NCBI RefSeq assembly: GCF_003184185.1
Contig: NZ_QHJG01000027.1
Location: 3,021-67,020, forward strand
DNA length: 64,000 nucleotides
Origin: Legionella qingyii
GTDB taxonomy: Bacteria > Pseudomonadota > Gammaproteobacteria > Legionellales > Legionellaceae
Direction of reading: 5' to 3'
Positions 40,579 through 51,705 of this stretch are shown here, one piece after another. The notes beneath the pieces are model-generated. The model saw nothing but the letters and a program-made list of their open reading frames with translations, did no database searches and was not told where the DNA came from. Numbering within the stretch: the first letter of the stretch is position 1; each line of letters starts with the position of its first letter. The translations under genes and the position numbers were made by a program.

Positions 40579-40665
40579 GTATGGAAGTAGCCTCTGATGA
40601 AAATACAAAATTGGAAATAATCCTAACTTCTATTGCATTTTACTGAGGCTACATTTCATCCATAC
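40579..40665. repeat. 87-bp inverted repeat between clpS and icd
   Basis: GTATGGAAGTAGCCTC (40579-40594) is matched inverted by GAGGCTA...ATCCATAC (40645-40665), with a 5-nt insertion in the right arm. It lies in the 235-bp clpS promoter region, immediately after the icd stop. It could be an icd terminator structure or a small mobile remnant. Confidence 0.55.
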
Positions 40666-40668
40666 GAT

Positions 40669-41925
40669 TTACATATGTTTAATTATTTCATCTCCAAAGC
40701 CAGAGCTGCTCACCAAAGTTGCTCCGCTCATACCACGTTCAAAATCATAGGTCACTGTTTTAGCTGCGATAGCAGCTTGCATGCCTTTGATAATTAAATC
40801 AGCTGCTTCATTCCATCCCATATGACGTAACATCATTTCAGCAGATAGAATAATAGACCCAGGGTTTACTTTATTCTTTCCTGCATATTTTGGTGCTGTT
40901 CCATGTGTTGCTTCAAATACAGCAACATCATCACTTATATTGGCACCTGGAGCGATACCAATACCGCCTACTTGGGCAGCTAAAGCATCAGAAATATAAT
41001 CACCGTTTAAGTTAAGTGTAGCAATTACGCTATAATCTTCCGGTCTTAAAAGAATTTGTTGCAAGAACGCATCAGCAATTACATCATTGATGATGATTTG
41101 CTTGCCAGTTTTTGGATTCTTGAATTCCATCCAAGGACCACCTTCATATTCTTTGGCACCAAAAACATCACGTGCAACTTGATAGCCCCAATCTTTAAAT
41201 GCACCTTCAGTAAACTTCATAATATTGCCTTTATGAACCAAAGTTACTGTATGGCGGTCATTATCAATTGCATATTGGATTGCGGCTCTTACCAAACGCA
41301 TCGTTCCTTCTTTAGAAACTGGTTTGATGCCTATGCCACAATTCTCGGGAAAACGGATTTTTTTAACACCCATATCCTTTATTAAGAATTCAATCACTTT
41401 CTTAGCTTCTGGAGAATCAGCCTTCCATTCAATACCAGCATAGATATCCTCAGAGTTTTCCCTAAAAATAACCATATCGGTTTTCTCAGGTTCTTTAAGT
41501 GGACTTGGGACGCCGGTAAAATATCGAATTGGGCGCAAACAAGTATAAAGATCCATTTCTTGACGAATAGCGACGTTGAGTGAGCGAATTCCGCCTCCAA
41601 CTGGAGTTGTCAGGGGGCCTTTAATCGAAACAACATATTTTTTCATCGCATCTAAAGTTTCTTTAGGTAACCATTGATCAGCACCATAAACTTTAGTTGC
41701 TTTTTCGCCGGCATATACTTCCATCCAGGCAATTTTTCTCTTATCGCCATATGCTTTTGCAACAGCAGCATCAACAACTCGAATCATTGGCGGGGTTACA
41801 TCAACACCAATTCCATCTCCTTCAATAAAAGGAATAATGGGATTATTAGGTACACGAAGTGACAGATCAGCAGCAACTGTAATAGCCTCACCATGTGAAG
41901 GCACTTTGATTTTATCGTATGTCAT
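40669..41925 (-). CDS. icd: NADP-dependent isocitrate dehydrogenase
   Basis: TCA-cycle enzyme converting isocitrate to 2-oxoglutarate. ATG 41923-41925 ([20 protein letters not shown]) follows GGAG at a good distance; the frame extends 60 bp upstream without family similarity. Substrate-binding [14 protein letters not shown] motif ([17 protein letters not shown]) with the regulatory Ser region, metal ligands in [18 protein letters not shown], and the NADP site [20 protein letters not shown] are all present. It is 418 residues, close to E. coli Icd. Confidence 0.97.
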   Translation of the reverse strand: MTYDKIKVPSHGEAITVAADLSLRVPNNPIIPFIEGDGIGVDVTPPMIRVVDAAVAKAYGDKRKIAWMEVYAGEKATKVYGADQWLPKETLDAMKKYVVSIKGPLTTPVGGGIRSLNVAIRQEMDLYTCLRPIRYFTGVPSPLKEPEKTDMVIFRENSEDIYAGIEWKADSPEAKKVIEFLIKDMGVKKIRFPENCGIGIKPVSKEGTMRLVRAAIQYAIDNDRHTVTLVHKGNIMKFTEGAFKDWGYQVARDVFGAKEYEGGPWMEFKNPKTGKQIIINDVIADAFLQQILLRPEDYSVIATLNLNGDYISDALAAQVGGIGIAPGANISDDVAVFEATHGTAPKYAGKNKVNPGSIILSAEMMLRHMGWNEAADLIIKGMQAAIAAKTVTYDFERGMSGATLVSSSGFGDEIIKHM

Positions 41926-42023
41926 TGACAACTCCGTAAAATTAGAGAAAAGGCAATGATAGCATGTGATAGATTGGAATCCCAAGTACCATTTTTATTT
42001 AATTGTCTATGCTTGAATGTTTA

Positions 42024-42722
42024 CTATGCATGTTGCAACATTTTGATCTGCTCAACAAGTTGATCATATCCTGCTTCAACATTGATATAGTCATTTTTTG
42101 CAAGATATATTGACAATGATCCATCATCTGTTGCAGAAGGTTTTTGCAAAATTCCATTGTAGCCTTTGCTTTTTAAACGAAGAAAATCATTAATTTTGGT
42201 GACTAAATAAAAATTACGGAAATAATTTTCCGGAATCATGTGTATCGCCTGTGCATCTTTTTCCAGAGTGTTTCCTGGTAAATAATCTTTAAGTGAATAA
42301 GTTGAATTATTATGAACAGCAACTATTTTCCCCTTTGGCAGTAACTGTTTTATTTTATTTGCCAACTTATTTACTTCCTGATGTGCCTGCGGATTATATT
42401 GACCAAACTGCAAAAGCGTTTTTTTGATCCCATTATCTGTAAAAATTCGATTTGGATCAAACTCATAACGTTGGTTATTTAAATGAAAGACAATATTGCG
42501 ACCACCGGAATGTACTAAAGCAATAAGACCTCCACCATCCTTCTGGATTACAGCCTGAGCTGCTTTTAAAGCGGTTTGTTCATTATGGTGTAAGTGAACA
42601 AAGGTCTTACCTCTACCCACAATGTGCTTAATTTCAACTTTTTCATCACCAACCATTACAATATGATTCATCGCATACGTAAATTGACAAAAAAAGAGAG
42701 AAACCAAGATTGTGTATTTCAT
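42024..42722 (-). CDS. predicted periplasmic M14-like zinc hydrolase
   Basis: Signal peptide MKYTILVSLFFCQFTYA from ATG 42720-42722; an in-frame TTG lies two codons before. The mature protein shows zinc-type motifs. VHLHHNEQTALKAA contains HxxE, YEFDPNRIFTDNG resembles the DxNRxF substrate-binding element of M14 carboxypeptidases, and a later VAVHNNSTYSLKDY offers the third His ligand. The order HxxE - NR - H is that of M14/funnelin enzymes. The general-base Glu is not obvious. At 232 residues it is shorter than classical carboxypeptidases. The function is inferred; a peptidoglycan or peptide amidase/carboxypeptidase is plausible. Confidence 0.65.
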   Translation of the reverse strand: MKYTILVSLFFCQFTYAMNHIVMVGDEKVEIKHIVGRGKTFVHLHHNEQTALKAAQAVIQKDGGGLIALVHSGGRNIVFHLNNQRYEFDPNRIFTDNGIKKTLLQFGQYNPQAHQEVNKLANKIKQLLPKGKIVAVHNNSTYSLKDYLPGNTLEKDAQAIHMIPENYFRNFYLVTKINDFLRLKSKGYNGILQKPSATDDGSLSIYLAKNDYINVEAGYDQLVEQIKMLQHA

Positions 42723-42866
42723 AAACAATTTTCACCATAAAGTATAATTTTTGCGTTATTGTATAAGAATTAACCTACAAAAACAATGAATTGAATTTTA
42801 GAATTGCCCATAATGTGGAAAACTCCTACTATAAGCAGACTAGAAACTCGTTTTATATCATGCTTA

Positions 42867-43415
42867 ATGCCAGAAATTATATTATTGAATAAACCTTATG
42901 GTGTCGTCAGCCAATTCTCTGGTGATGCTCCGGAACACACATTAACTGCTTTTATTAATAAACCGGGGTTTTACGCAGCAGGACGGTTAGATAAAAACAG
43001 TGAAGGCCTGTTATTATTAACGAATCATGGAGCCCTACAACATCAGCTAACCCATCCCAAATTCAATAAACGGAAGTATTATTGGGTTCAAGTTGAAGGC
43101 ATACCTAATGAACTAGATTTAGTTCCTCTTAAAAAAGGTTTAGTTCTTAAGGATATTAGCTTTTTACCTGCCGAAGTCAGACTGATTGATGAACCTCAAT
43201 TATGGCCACGTATTCCTCCTATTCGCTTCCGGAAAAATATTCCTACCAGTTGGCTGGAAATTATTTTAAAAGAAGGAAAAAATCATCAAGTTCGTAAAAT
43301 GACTGCGGCAATTGGGTTTCCTACGTTAAGATTAGTTCGCCATCAAATTGGTGACTGGAAATTAGAGAATTTACAACCTGGTGAGTACCGAATAATACAT
43401 CATCAATTCAAATAA
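42867..43415 (+). CDS. rluE: 23S rRNA pseudouridine synthase, RluE-like
   Basis: Isomerises a uridine in 23S rRNA. Motifs: ILLNKPYGVVSQFSG, the catalytic Asp in AAGRLDKNSEGLLLLTN, then HPKFNKRKYYWVQVEG and the conserved LKEGKNHQVRKMTAAIGFPTL. It lacks an S4 domain, and about 182 residues is the RluE length. I chose ATG 42867 (MPEIILLNKPYG). The frame opens at a TTG at 42804 whose 21 extra residues look non-native, though ATG 42813 is possible. Confidence 0.92.
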   Translation: MPEIILLNKPYGVVSQFSGDAPEHTLTAFINKPGFYAAGRLDKNSEGLLLLTNHGALQHQLTHPKFNKRKYYWVQVEGIPNELDLVPLKKGLVLKDISFLPAEVRLIDEPQLWPRIPPIRFRKNIPTSWLEIILKEGKNHQVRKMTAAIGFPTLRLVRHQIGDWKLENLQPGEYRIIHHQFK

Positions 43416-43423
43416 CCCGACCG

Positions 43424-43453
43424 GCATGGGAATTCAACCAGGGTTCTCCATGC
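43424..43453. terminator. hairpin between convergent rluE and mreD
   Basis: GCATGGGAA (43424-43432) pairs with TTCTCCATGC (43444-43453) with one bulge and an 11-nt loop. No strong T-tract; it is supported mainly by its position between two gene ends. Confidence 0.35.
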
Positions 43454-43503
43454 TATAGTACAGTGACAAGATGCAGGCTCCTTCGTTGCCTTGGGATGAC
43501 GAC

Positions 43504-43982
43504 TTAACGATAAACCAGACGTTTTAGCAAGGTATCTTCACCAAGCAGGCGAATCCATGGCCAGACAAACATTCCTACCAATGCGCTAGCTAAAGGCATG
43601 AATAAACTATAGTTGAAACCGAGAAGAGCTGTAATTAAAGAGATAATCGATTGGTATAAAAGACAAAAGAATCCAATCAAGAAGATTTGCTGCATCATGG
43701 AAAAAAATTGAAATCGTCTTGATTTGCTGGAAGCAATCCAGGTCACCAATAACAAGGCAAATGAATGCTCTCCAATTACCGTTGCCAATAAGACATCCAA
43801 TAATAATCCCACAAACAGTAATGTAGTCAGTCTAAAGTTACCCGGTAAAAAATACTCTATATAAAGCACGAGTAATAAAACCCAGGGAGGTCTAAAAGCA
43901 GAGATTAATTCAGGCATAGGCAATATAGACAAAAGAAGAGCAACAATAAATCCCAAGAATAAACGTATGCGAAGATTTCTCA

Positions 43983-43983
<1 letters not shown>
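43504..43983 (-). CDS. mreD: rod shape-determining protein MreD
   Basis: Small inner-membrane partner of MreC in the elongasome. It has 159 residues with about five spans and the family pattern PPWVLLVLYIEYFLPG, then LFVGLLLDVLLATVIGEHSF. The start is ATG 43981-43983, sharing a base with the mreC stop (TGATG); a GTG directly upstream (43986) is also possible. It is the last gene of mreBCD. Confidence 0.93.
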
Positions 43984-46260
<2,277 letters not shown>

Positions 46261-48492
46261 ATGCCCACCAGTTTAAAATCAAATGAATTATCGCAGTGGA
46301 CCCATGGTGAACCTGATTTAATGGGTAAACTTCTTTTCAACCTTTTTTCATTTTTAAAAGAAGCGACTAATAAAGGCAAAGACAACGTCGAATATACAAA
46401 GGTAATGGAAAATATTGCTAATTTTATAAGCCTGCAAGGAGACCAGCGACTTCATATCCCTCAACATGGCAAAGCAGCAATTGATGCATCCGCATTGTTA
46501 GGCGCTTATTTACGTTTAGGAATAACGCTTAATAACAAGCCAATTGTTGAATTAAGCGATGAACAAATTGAGGTAGTGCATACTTTTGTTAAACCATTAA
46601 TTCCCCAAGAATTTACACCAAAACAATTTTTTGACAGTCTCGATGGGTCCCCCTCCCAAAAGCATAAAACTATATTAAAACTTCTAATATTTAAAGACAT
46701 ACCTCCTCAAAAACAAAAGGAAATGTTCAAAGCCAAGTATGCAGAAAAAGTAAATAACCTCCTTGATTCAATCCTTAGCCTAGTTGATTTCATGCGAACT
46801 CCTTTTAGCATCTTACCTGAAGAGGAGAAGGCAGACATAGCTGAAGCAAAAAAATTGGGTAAGCAACCACGGACTTCCGGGATCGATTTGCGATGGACCT
46901 CAATGCATAAAGCCATTGAGCAAAGCTTGCAAGATATTATTCTTTTAAAAAAGGGCAAGGCAGAAGAAGCACACAAGTTTCTTAAAGATATAAAACCAGC
47001 GCTAAATCTATGTCAACAATGCTTTGGAATAGCTAATGCCCGTCATGAAGCACAAAAAGAATTTGCTGCAGAAGCCAGAAAACATCAAGAAGTTCTTAGT
47101 GAAACTTTTGAAGCTCTTGGTTTTCCAGAAGGCAATCAAGAGGAAATCAACCGGTATATTTCTGCATTTAGAAAAACTCTCATGGATAAAGATCCTGAGA
47201 ATGCCGCAGCATTACAAGCCATGCCCCTTACTCAACTTATCAAAGTTTATGGCACTCAATGGCAAGCCGCTTTAGATAAAATGAAAAAGGAACTATCTGC
47301 TTCTAGGGAAGAGTTACAAAAGACACAGGAACAATTATCTCAAAGAATGATTACTTTAGAGGAGTCTAATCGTCAACTACAAATCCTACAACAAGAATAT
47401 GAGCAAGTTAAGCTTGATGCTGATGAAGCAAGACGCAAGCTTACAGAACAGGGTTTAGAGCTTGAGCGACTAGAAAAAGTCGAGTCCACATCTAAAGAAA
47501 CCATTGAAAAGCAAAAAAGAGAAATAGAGCAAAAAAGTATCGCTTTTCAAGAGCAGAGTACCGCTTTTGAACAGCTGAAGAGCAAATTACAGAATGTTCA
47601 AAGAGAAAATGAAGAGTTAAAAGGAAGCCTGATTTCTGCACAGAACCACGAGCAAACTATTCTTGAACTAAAAAATCAAATAGAAGTCTTGCAACGAGAA
47701 AATGGATTATTGCATCAACAACTTGAGATACAGCAACAAACTAAAAAATCATCAAGTGAAGTTAGCCCCGAAACTAGTCGACTTAAATCAGAATTGGAGT
47801 CTTTACAACAAAAATATAATTCATTAATTCAGCGAATAGAAGAAGGGAAGCAAATCAAGGAGCCTGCATCCGATTTGATGGATCTTAAAGCTCAGTTAGA
47901 GTTCTTGCAGCAAGAAAATGTTCAACTCAAAGAATTATTGCTTAAAGCCCAACAACCATTACACGTAGCAAATAGTTCAATACAGCAAGTCGAATTACCC
48001 GCTGATAAAATAAAACTTGATCTATGCATCGCCCTTGGAAAATTGCGTTTAAATGCAGAAGAGACAAGCAATATAGAGCAACGAATAATTAAATGTAACG
48101 ATAAAAAAGGTTTATCAGAAATATTCACTGAAATTAAGCGATTGGAAAAGATTAATGGCATTATTGAAACAGTAAATAAGGGAATTTTAGAACGAGCTGG
48201 TTTTTTCTCCTCTGATCCGCATAAGAAAATTGAGGCAATTGAAACAGCATTCCATCAGCTGTCGATTGAAGACAAAAATAAATTAGCCACATTGTCTGAA
48301 CAACAAATAAATGATGAATTGAATAAAGAAAAAGGTAAAGAAAGTGATATCGGTAAACTTCTTAAAGCAATTCATCATAAAAGGGGGTTTATTCCGATTC
48401 GAGCAGCAACAAGTTTTACATTCTTTAAGAGCGAAATTAGTCATTTAAAAATTGATTTGGAAGCGATTAAAGTACCTGAACAAGTACTCTAA
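46261..48492 (+). CDS. large coiled-coil protein, candidate Dot/Icm effector
   Basis: A 743-residue protein that I do not recognise as a named family. Residues 1-340 are helical and globular-looking (LLFNLFSFLKEATNKGKDNV, LGAYLRLGITLNNKPIVEL). Residues about 341-566 are a long heptad coiled coil rich in Glu, Gln, Lys and Leu (ASREELQKTQEQLSQRMITL, LKSKLQNVQRENEELKGSL). A C-terminal domain of about 170 residues follows (KKIEAIETAFHQLSIEDKNK). It has no signal peptide or membrane span. Large cytosolic coiled-coil proteins with a separate C-terminal domain are frequent among Legionella effectors, and the extreme C-terminus (IKVPEQVL) has the hydrophobic end often seen in Dot/Icm signals. Secretion is inference. 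A 12-bp hairpin follows. Confidence 0.75.
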   Translation: MPTSLKSNELSQWTHGEPDLMGKLLFNLFSFLKEATNKGKDNVEYTKVMENIANFISLQGDQRLHIPQHGKAAIDASALLGAYLRLGITLNNKPIVELSDEQIEVVHTFVKPLIPQEFTPKQFFDSLDGSPSQKHKTILKLLIFKDIPPQKQKEMFKAKYAEKVNNLLDSILSLVDFMRTPFSILPEEEKADIAEAKKLGKQPRTSGIDLRWTSMHKAIEQSLQDIILLKKGKAEEAHKFLKDIKPALNLCQQCFGIANARHEAQKEFAAEARKHQEVLSETFEALGFPEGNQEEINRYISAFRKTLMDKDPENAAALQAMPLTQLIKVYGTQWQAALDKMKKELSASREELQKTQEQLSQRMITLEESNRQLQILQQEYEQVKLDADEARRKLTEQGLELERLEKVESTSKETIEKQKREIEQKSIAFQEQSTAFEQLKSKLQNVQRENEELKGSLISAQNHEQTILELKNQIEVLQRENGLLHQQLEIQQQTKKSSSEVSPETSRLKSELESLQQKYNSLIQRIEEGKQIKEPASDLMDLKAQLEFLQQENVQLKELLLKAQQPLHVANSSIQQVELPADKIKLDLCIALGKLRLNAEETSNIEQRIIKCNDKKGLSEIFTEIKRLEKINGIIETVNKGILERAGFFSSDPHKKIEAIETAFHQLSIEDKNKLATLSEQQINDELNKEKGKESDIGKLLKAIHHKRGFIPIRAATSFTFFKSEISHLKIDLEAIKVPEQVL

Positions 48493-48508
48493 AAAATTTA
48501 ATTCACGT

Positions 48509-48543
48509 GTCACTGTTGTACTAATAATGCATACAACAGTGAC
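48509..48543. terminator. 12-bp perfect hairpin between convergent genes
   Basis: GTCACTGTTGTA (48509-48520) and TACAACAGTGAC (48532-48543) form a perfect 12-bp stem with an 11-nt loop. It lies between the coiled-coil gene (plus) and the ComEA-like gene (minus), so it may act in both directions. The T-tracts are weak. Confidence 0.6.
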
Positions 48544-48574
48544 ATAAAAGTAATCCTCTAATTTACTATGACTT

Positions 48575-48904
48575 TTATTCTATTTTATTAATAACAAACA
48601 CCTGATTTAATTTATCTCGATTCGCAGTCATAAAACGTTGGCCTAAGCCCTTCACCTCAGCAAGCTCTTCCAAAGATTTAAAACCATGATGACTTTTACG
48701 ATATGCAATGATGGCTTCAGCTCGCTTTCTTCCTATGCCTTTAACTGAGCCAGTAAGCGTTGATAAATCAGCCGAGTTGAGATCAATTTTATGAATTACC
48801 ACAGGGGGCTTGTTTTTGACAGAAGTTTCTTTGGGAACGACTGCATGGGCAGAAAAAGTAACTACTGCGAATGACAAAACAGTAGCAATAAATTTTGCTT
48901 TCAT
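48575..48904 (-). CDS. ComEA-like helix-hairpin-helix protein
   Basis: Secreted DNA-binding competence-type protein of 109 residues. It has a signal peptide (MKAKFIATVLSFAVVTFSAHA), a short linker, then a double helix-hairpin-helix domain: IDLNSADLSTLTGSVKGIGR, RKRAEAIIAYR and FKSLEELAEVKGLGQRFM. In competent Gram-negatives such periplasmic ComEA proteins bind incoming DNA. Legionella is naturally competent, so a DNA-uptake role is likely but not certain. Confidence 0.88.
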   Translation of the reverse strand: MKAKFIATVLSFAVVTFSAHAVVPKETSVKNKPPVVIHKIDLNSADLSTLTGSVKGIGRKRAEAIIAYRKSHHGFKSLEELAEVKGLGQRFMTANRDKLNQVFVINKIE

Positions 48905-49235
48905 AATTTTCTCCTAATTGTTGGACTAAGTGGCTCGTTCCAGAGCCGGAAAAAGTATCCCAAGAATTGAGCTGCCTGTCGAGAGGTTTTTTAATTTTTT
49001 TGCTTTAAGTTCAAGGAGTAACAAAAATTTTGCTTGAATGTGACTGAAAAATTTCGGATCATCCGCCCCACGGGCACCTTCTCCCCTAGGGAAGAAGGGA
49101 AAATGGGACATTATGTTTTTGCTGTGCTTTTAACGTGCTACACGCCAAGAATGCCCTCTCCCATCATGGGAGAGGGTTAGGGTGAGGGAGTTTCACTCTC
49201 CTCCATATGGAGAAAAGCAGCTGCTTAAAAATATA
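48905..49235. repeat. 331-bp gene-free stretch with G/C-rich palindromes
   Basis: It holds a perfect hairpin, CCCTCTCCCAT (49154-49164) / ATGGGAGAGGG (49166-49176), followed by TTAGGGTGAGGG. A similar imperfect one lies near 49078-49099 (CTTCTCCCCTAGGGAAGAAG). This GGGAGAGGGTTAGGGTGAGGG-type sequence is widespread between genes in proteobacteria as a repeat. No coding frame is supported. Confidence 0.6.
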
Positions 49236-50639
49236 TTAACTTACATGATAAAGTACATAAGCAACACATGCAGTTAATTTTCTCACCATATCTAAGTGCA
49301 AGAACTCATTAGGACCATGGGCATTGGACTGAGGTCCCAAAACTCCAGTAATCATGAATTGTGCATCAGGAAATTTCTTACCTAACATTCCCATAAAAGG
49401 AATAGTCCCCCCTTCTCCCAAATATGCAGCTGGTTTTCCAAAGTAAGTCATTGAGGCGACATCAGCAGCTTTTTCCAACCAGGAAGCAAGTTCAGGCGCA
49501 TTCCATCCCGGCGAGCCATCACCTACAGTAAAACTCACTTTAGCACGATAAGGAGGTTCTTTAGTTAATACCTCTTGCATCACTTTTGCTGCAATTTTAG
49601 GATCTACTAAAGGTGGTAAACGCATAGATAATTTTAGTGCGGTGTGTGGACGTAAAACATTTCCAGCGTTTGCTATAGCAGGAAAACCATCAGCTCCGGT
49701 AACAGTCAATGCCGGTCTCCATGTCCGATTTAGAATCAATTGATTTCTATCCGTTGTTACCGGATCAACTCCTTCATGCAGGGGAAACCCTGTGTAAACA
49801 GAATCTCCTAAAACCTGGGCACACTGCTCTGCTTGTTTTATTCGTTCTTCAGGAATATCACAGTACAACTCGGATGGTTTCACTTCTCCTGAAGCTTCAT
49901 CTTCAATACGACTAATTAGTTGCCGCGCAACTCGAAAACTGTCTGCAATAATACCACTTGCAGCCCCCGAATGAACTCCTTCTTGAATGAGTTCAACTGA
50001 CAATTCACCGACCAAATTTCCTCGTAACGAAGTAGTCATCCATAATTGTTCGTAATTTCCAGCGCCGGAATCAAGGCAAATAACTAGCTTAGGTTTACCA
50101 ATCCGCTCATTTAATTGTTCAATATAATAAGGTAGGTCATAACTACCACTCTCTTCACACGCTTCGATAATCAAAACACAACGAGGAATGGGTAACCCTT
50201 GATTCTGTAAAGCGCAAATTGCAGTCAATGAGGCATATGCAGCATAACCATCATCTGCTGCACCACGACCATATAAACGGCCATCTTTTAACACGGGTCG
50301 CCAGGGGTTCAAATCTTCATTCCATCCTGACATTTCCGGTTGTTTATCAAGGTGACCGTACAACAAAACAGTTTCGTCAATTACGCCAGGGACTTCGATA
50401 AAAATTAAGGGAGTACGTCCTTCGAGCCTCATAATTTCCAGCACCATTCCTTTAGGAGCGTGAGCCTTACACCAATCAGCAATATGGGATACAGCTTGAT
50501 CCATGAATCCATGTTCCTGCCACTCAGGATCAAAGTGAGGTGATTTATTAGGAATTTTTATGTAATCACATAAACTAGGAATTATTTCCTCTTCCCACTG
50601 GTGACAAACGAATTCATACAGTGCTTGCGGATTGAACAT
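49236..50639 (-). CDS. M20-family dipeptidase / metallopeptidase
   Basis: Cytoplasmic zinc peptidase of the M20 family, 467 residues from ATG 50637-50639, which follows GAGGAG; the frame opens at a TTG 15 bases earlier. Metal ligands: LLYGHLDKQPE (HxD), GRGAADDGYAAY (Asp), EACEESGS (the catalytic Glu pair), and a C-terminal His in GPQSNAHGPNEFLHLD. An inserted dimerisation domain lies in the middle. It resembles bacterial M20 dipeptidases (CNDP-like) with unknown substrate. Its start lies 26 bp inside murG. Confidence 0.88.
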   Translation of the reverse strand: MFNPQALYEFVCHQWEEEIIPSLCDYIKIPNKSPHFDPEWQEHGFMDQAVSHIADWCKAHAPKGMVLEIMRLEGRTPLIFIEVPGVIDETVLLYGHLDKQPEMSGWNEDLNPWRPVLKDGRLYGRGAADDGYAAYASLTAICALQNQGLPIPRCVLIIEACEESGSYDLPYYIEQLNERIGKPKLVICLDSGAGNYEQLWMTTSLRGNLVGELSVELIQEGVHSGAASGIIADSFRVARQLISRIEDEASGEVKPSELYCDIPEERIKQAEQCAQVLGDSVYTGFPLHEGVDPVTTDRNQLILNRTWRPALTVTGADGFPAIANAGNVLRPHTALKLSMRLPPLVDPKIAAKVMQEVLTKEPPYRAKVSFTVGDGSPGWNAPELASWLEKAADVASMTYFGKPAAYLGEGGTIPFMGMLGKKFPDAQFMITGVLGPQSNAHGPNEFLHLDMVRKLTACVAYVLYHVS

Positions 50640-51705
50640 GAACTTGCTCCTCAATAATAGCTACGATTTGCTCCGTAGCGGACTTAATATTTAGTGCGTT
50701 GATTTTATTATTAATATCCTTTTTATTAGTCTCCAGTTCATGTAACGTTTGCAGTAAAGTATCCATATTTAAAGACCAATCTTCAATCACTAGGCTAATT
50801 CCTAGCCTTTGAAAATAGCGTGCATTTTGGATTTGATCCCCTCGACTAACCTCAGCTGGTAAAGGAATTAAGATATGAGGCTTTCCTAAAGCTAAAATTT
50901 CATATAGAGAATTAGCACCCGCTCGTGACACAACAATTGATGCTGCGGCAAATAAATCAGCTAATTCTTCAGTAGCATATTCAAACTGTTTGTACTCTTT
51001 TCGATTAGTTAATGAGGCCTCTAATTTTCCTTTTCCGCATATATGAATAACTTGATATTCCTTGGTTAATTGGGGTAATGCCTCACGAATACTCCGATTG
51101 ATAGAACTTGCTCCCAAGCTACCTCCTATAGCTAAAAGACAAGGTTTCTCTGTATTAAACCCGCATAACTCAAGCCCACGGTCGTAACTACCGGCAAACA
51201 ACTGCTTACGGATTGGAGTACCAGTTACTTCTATTTTATCTTGCTTTTTAAAGTGCTTTTTTCCTGCTTCAAAAGTCAAGCAAATTTTATTAACGAAAGG
51301 AAAACTCAGACGATTAGCGAGTCCAGGACTCATATCGGATTCATGAGCAACAACAGGGATCCGGTTTAACCACGCACCTACCACAACCGGAAATGCAACA
51401 AAACCACCCTTGGAAAACACTACATCCGGTTTTAATTTATTAAGCAAGAAAAAAGACTGCACAATACCAAGTACAATCTTAAATGGATCCAATAAGTTTT
51501 TTAAACTAAAATACCGACGCAATTTACCACTGCTTATACCATAAAATGGAATTTTAAGTGGTTCGATCATCTGCTTCTCAATACCATTGGCAGAACCAAT
51601 GTATGCAATTTCCCAACCTTTATGACTAAACTCATGTATTAATGCCAAGTTAGGCGCCACATGTCCTGCTGTACCTCCTCCCGTAAAAATTATCATTGGC
51701 ATCAT
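50614..51705 (-). CDS. murG: MurG-family glycosyltransferase, Firmicutes-like (MurG2 type)
   Basis: Predicted UDP-GlcNAc: lipid I N-acetylglucosaminyltransferase at the cytoplasmic face of the inner membrane. The N-terminus FTGGGTAGHVAPNLAL has the glycine-rich donor/acceptor motif with TAGH in place of TGGH. Then follow IEPLKIPFYGISSGKLRRYF, VVFSKGGFVAFPVV and the C-terminal AGANSLYEILALGKPHILIP. The GKLRRYFSLKNLLDPF segment resembles the second MurG of Bacillus more than the dcw-cluster MurG of gammaproteobacteria. It lies beside nadC and a peptidase, not in a dcw cluster. It is either the sole MurG or an acquired second copy. It is 363 residues. Confidence 0.87.
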   Translation of the reverse strand: MMPMIIFTGGGTAGHVAPNLALIHEFSHKGWEIAYIGSANGIEKQMIEPLKIPFYGISSGKLRRYFSLKNLLDPFKIVLGIVQSFFLLNKLKPDVVFSKGGFVAFPVVVGAWLNRIPVVAHESDMSPGLANRLSFPFVNKICLTFEAGKKHFKKQDKIEVTGTPIRKQLFAGSYDRGLELCGFNTEKPCLLAIGGSLGASSINRSIREALPQLTKEYQVIHICGKGKLEASLTNRKEYKQFEYATEELADLFAAASIVVSRAGANSLYEILALGKPHILIPLPAEVSRGDQIQNARYFQRLGISLVIEDWSLNMDTLLQTLHELETNKKDINNKINALNIKSATEQIVAIIEEQVHVQSASTV

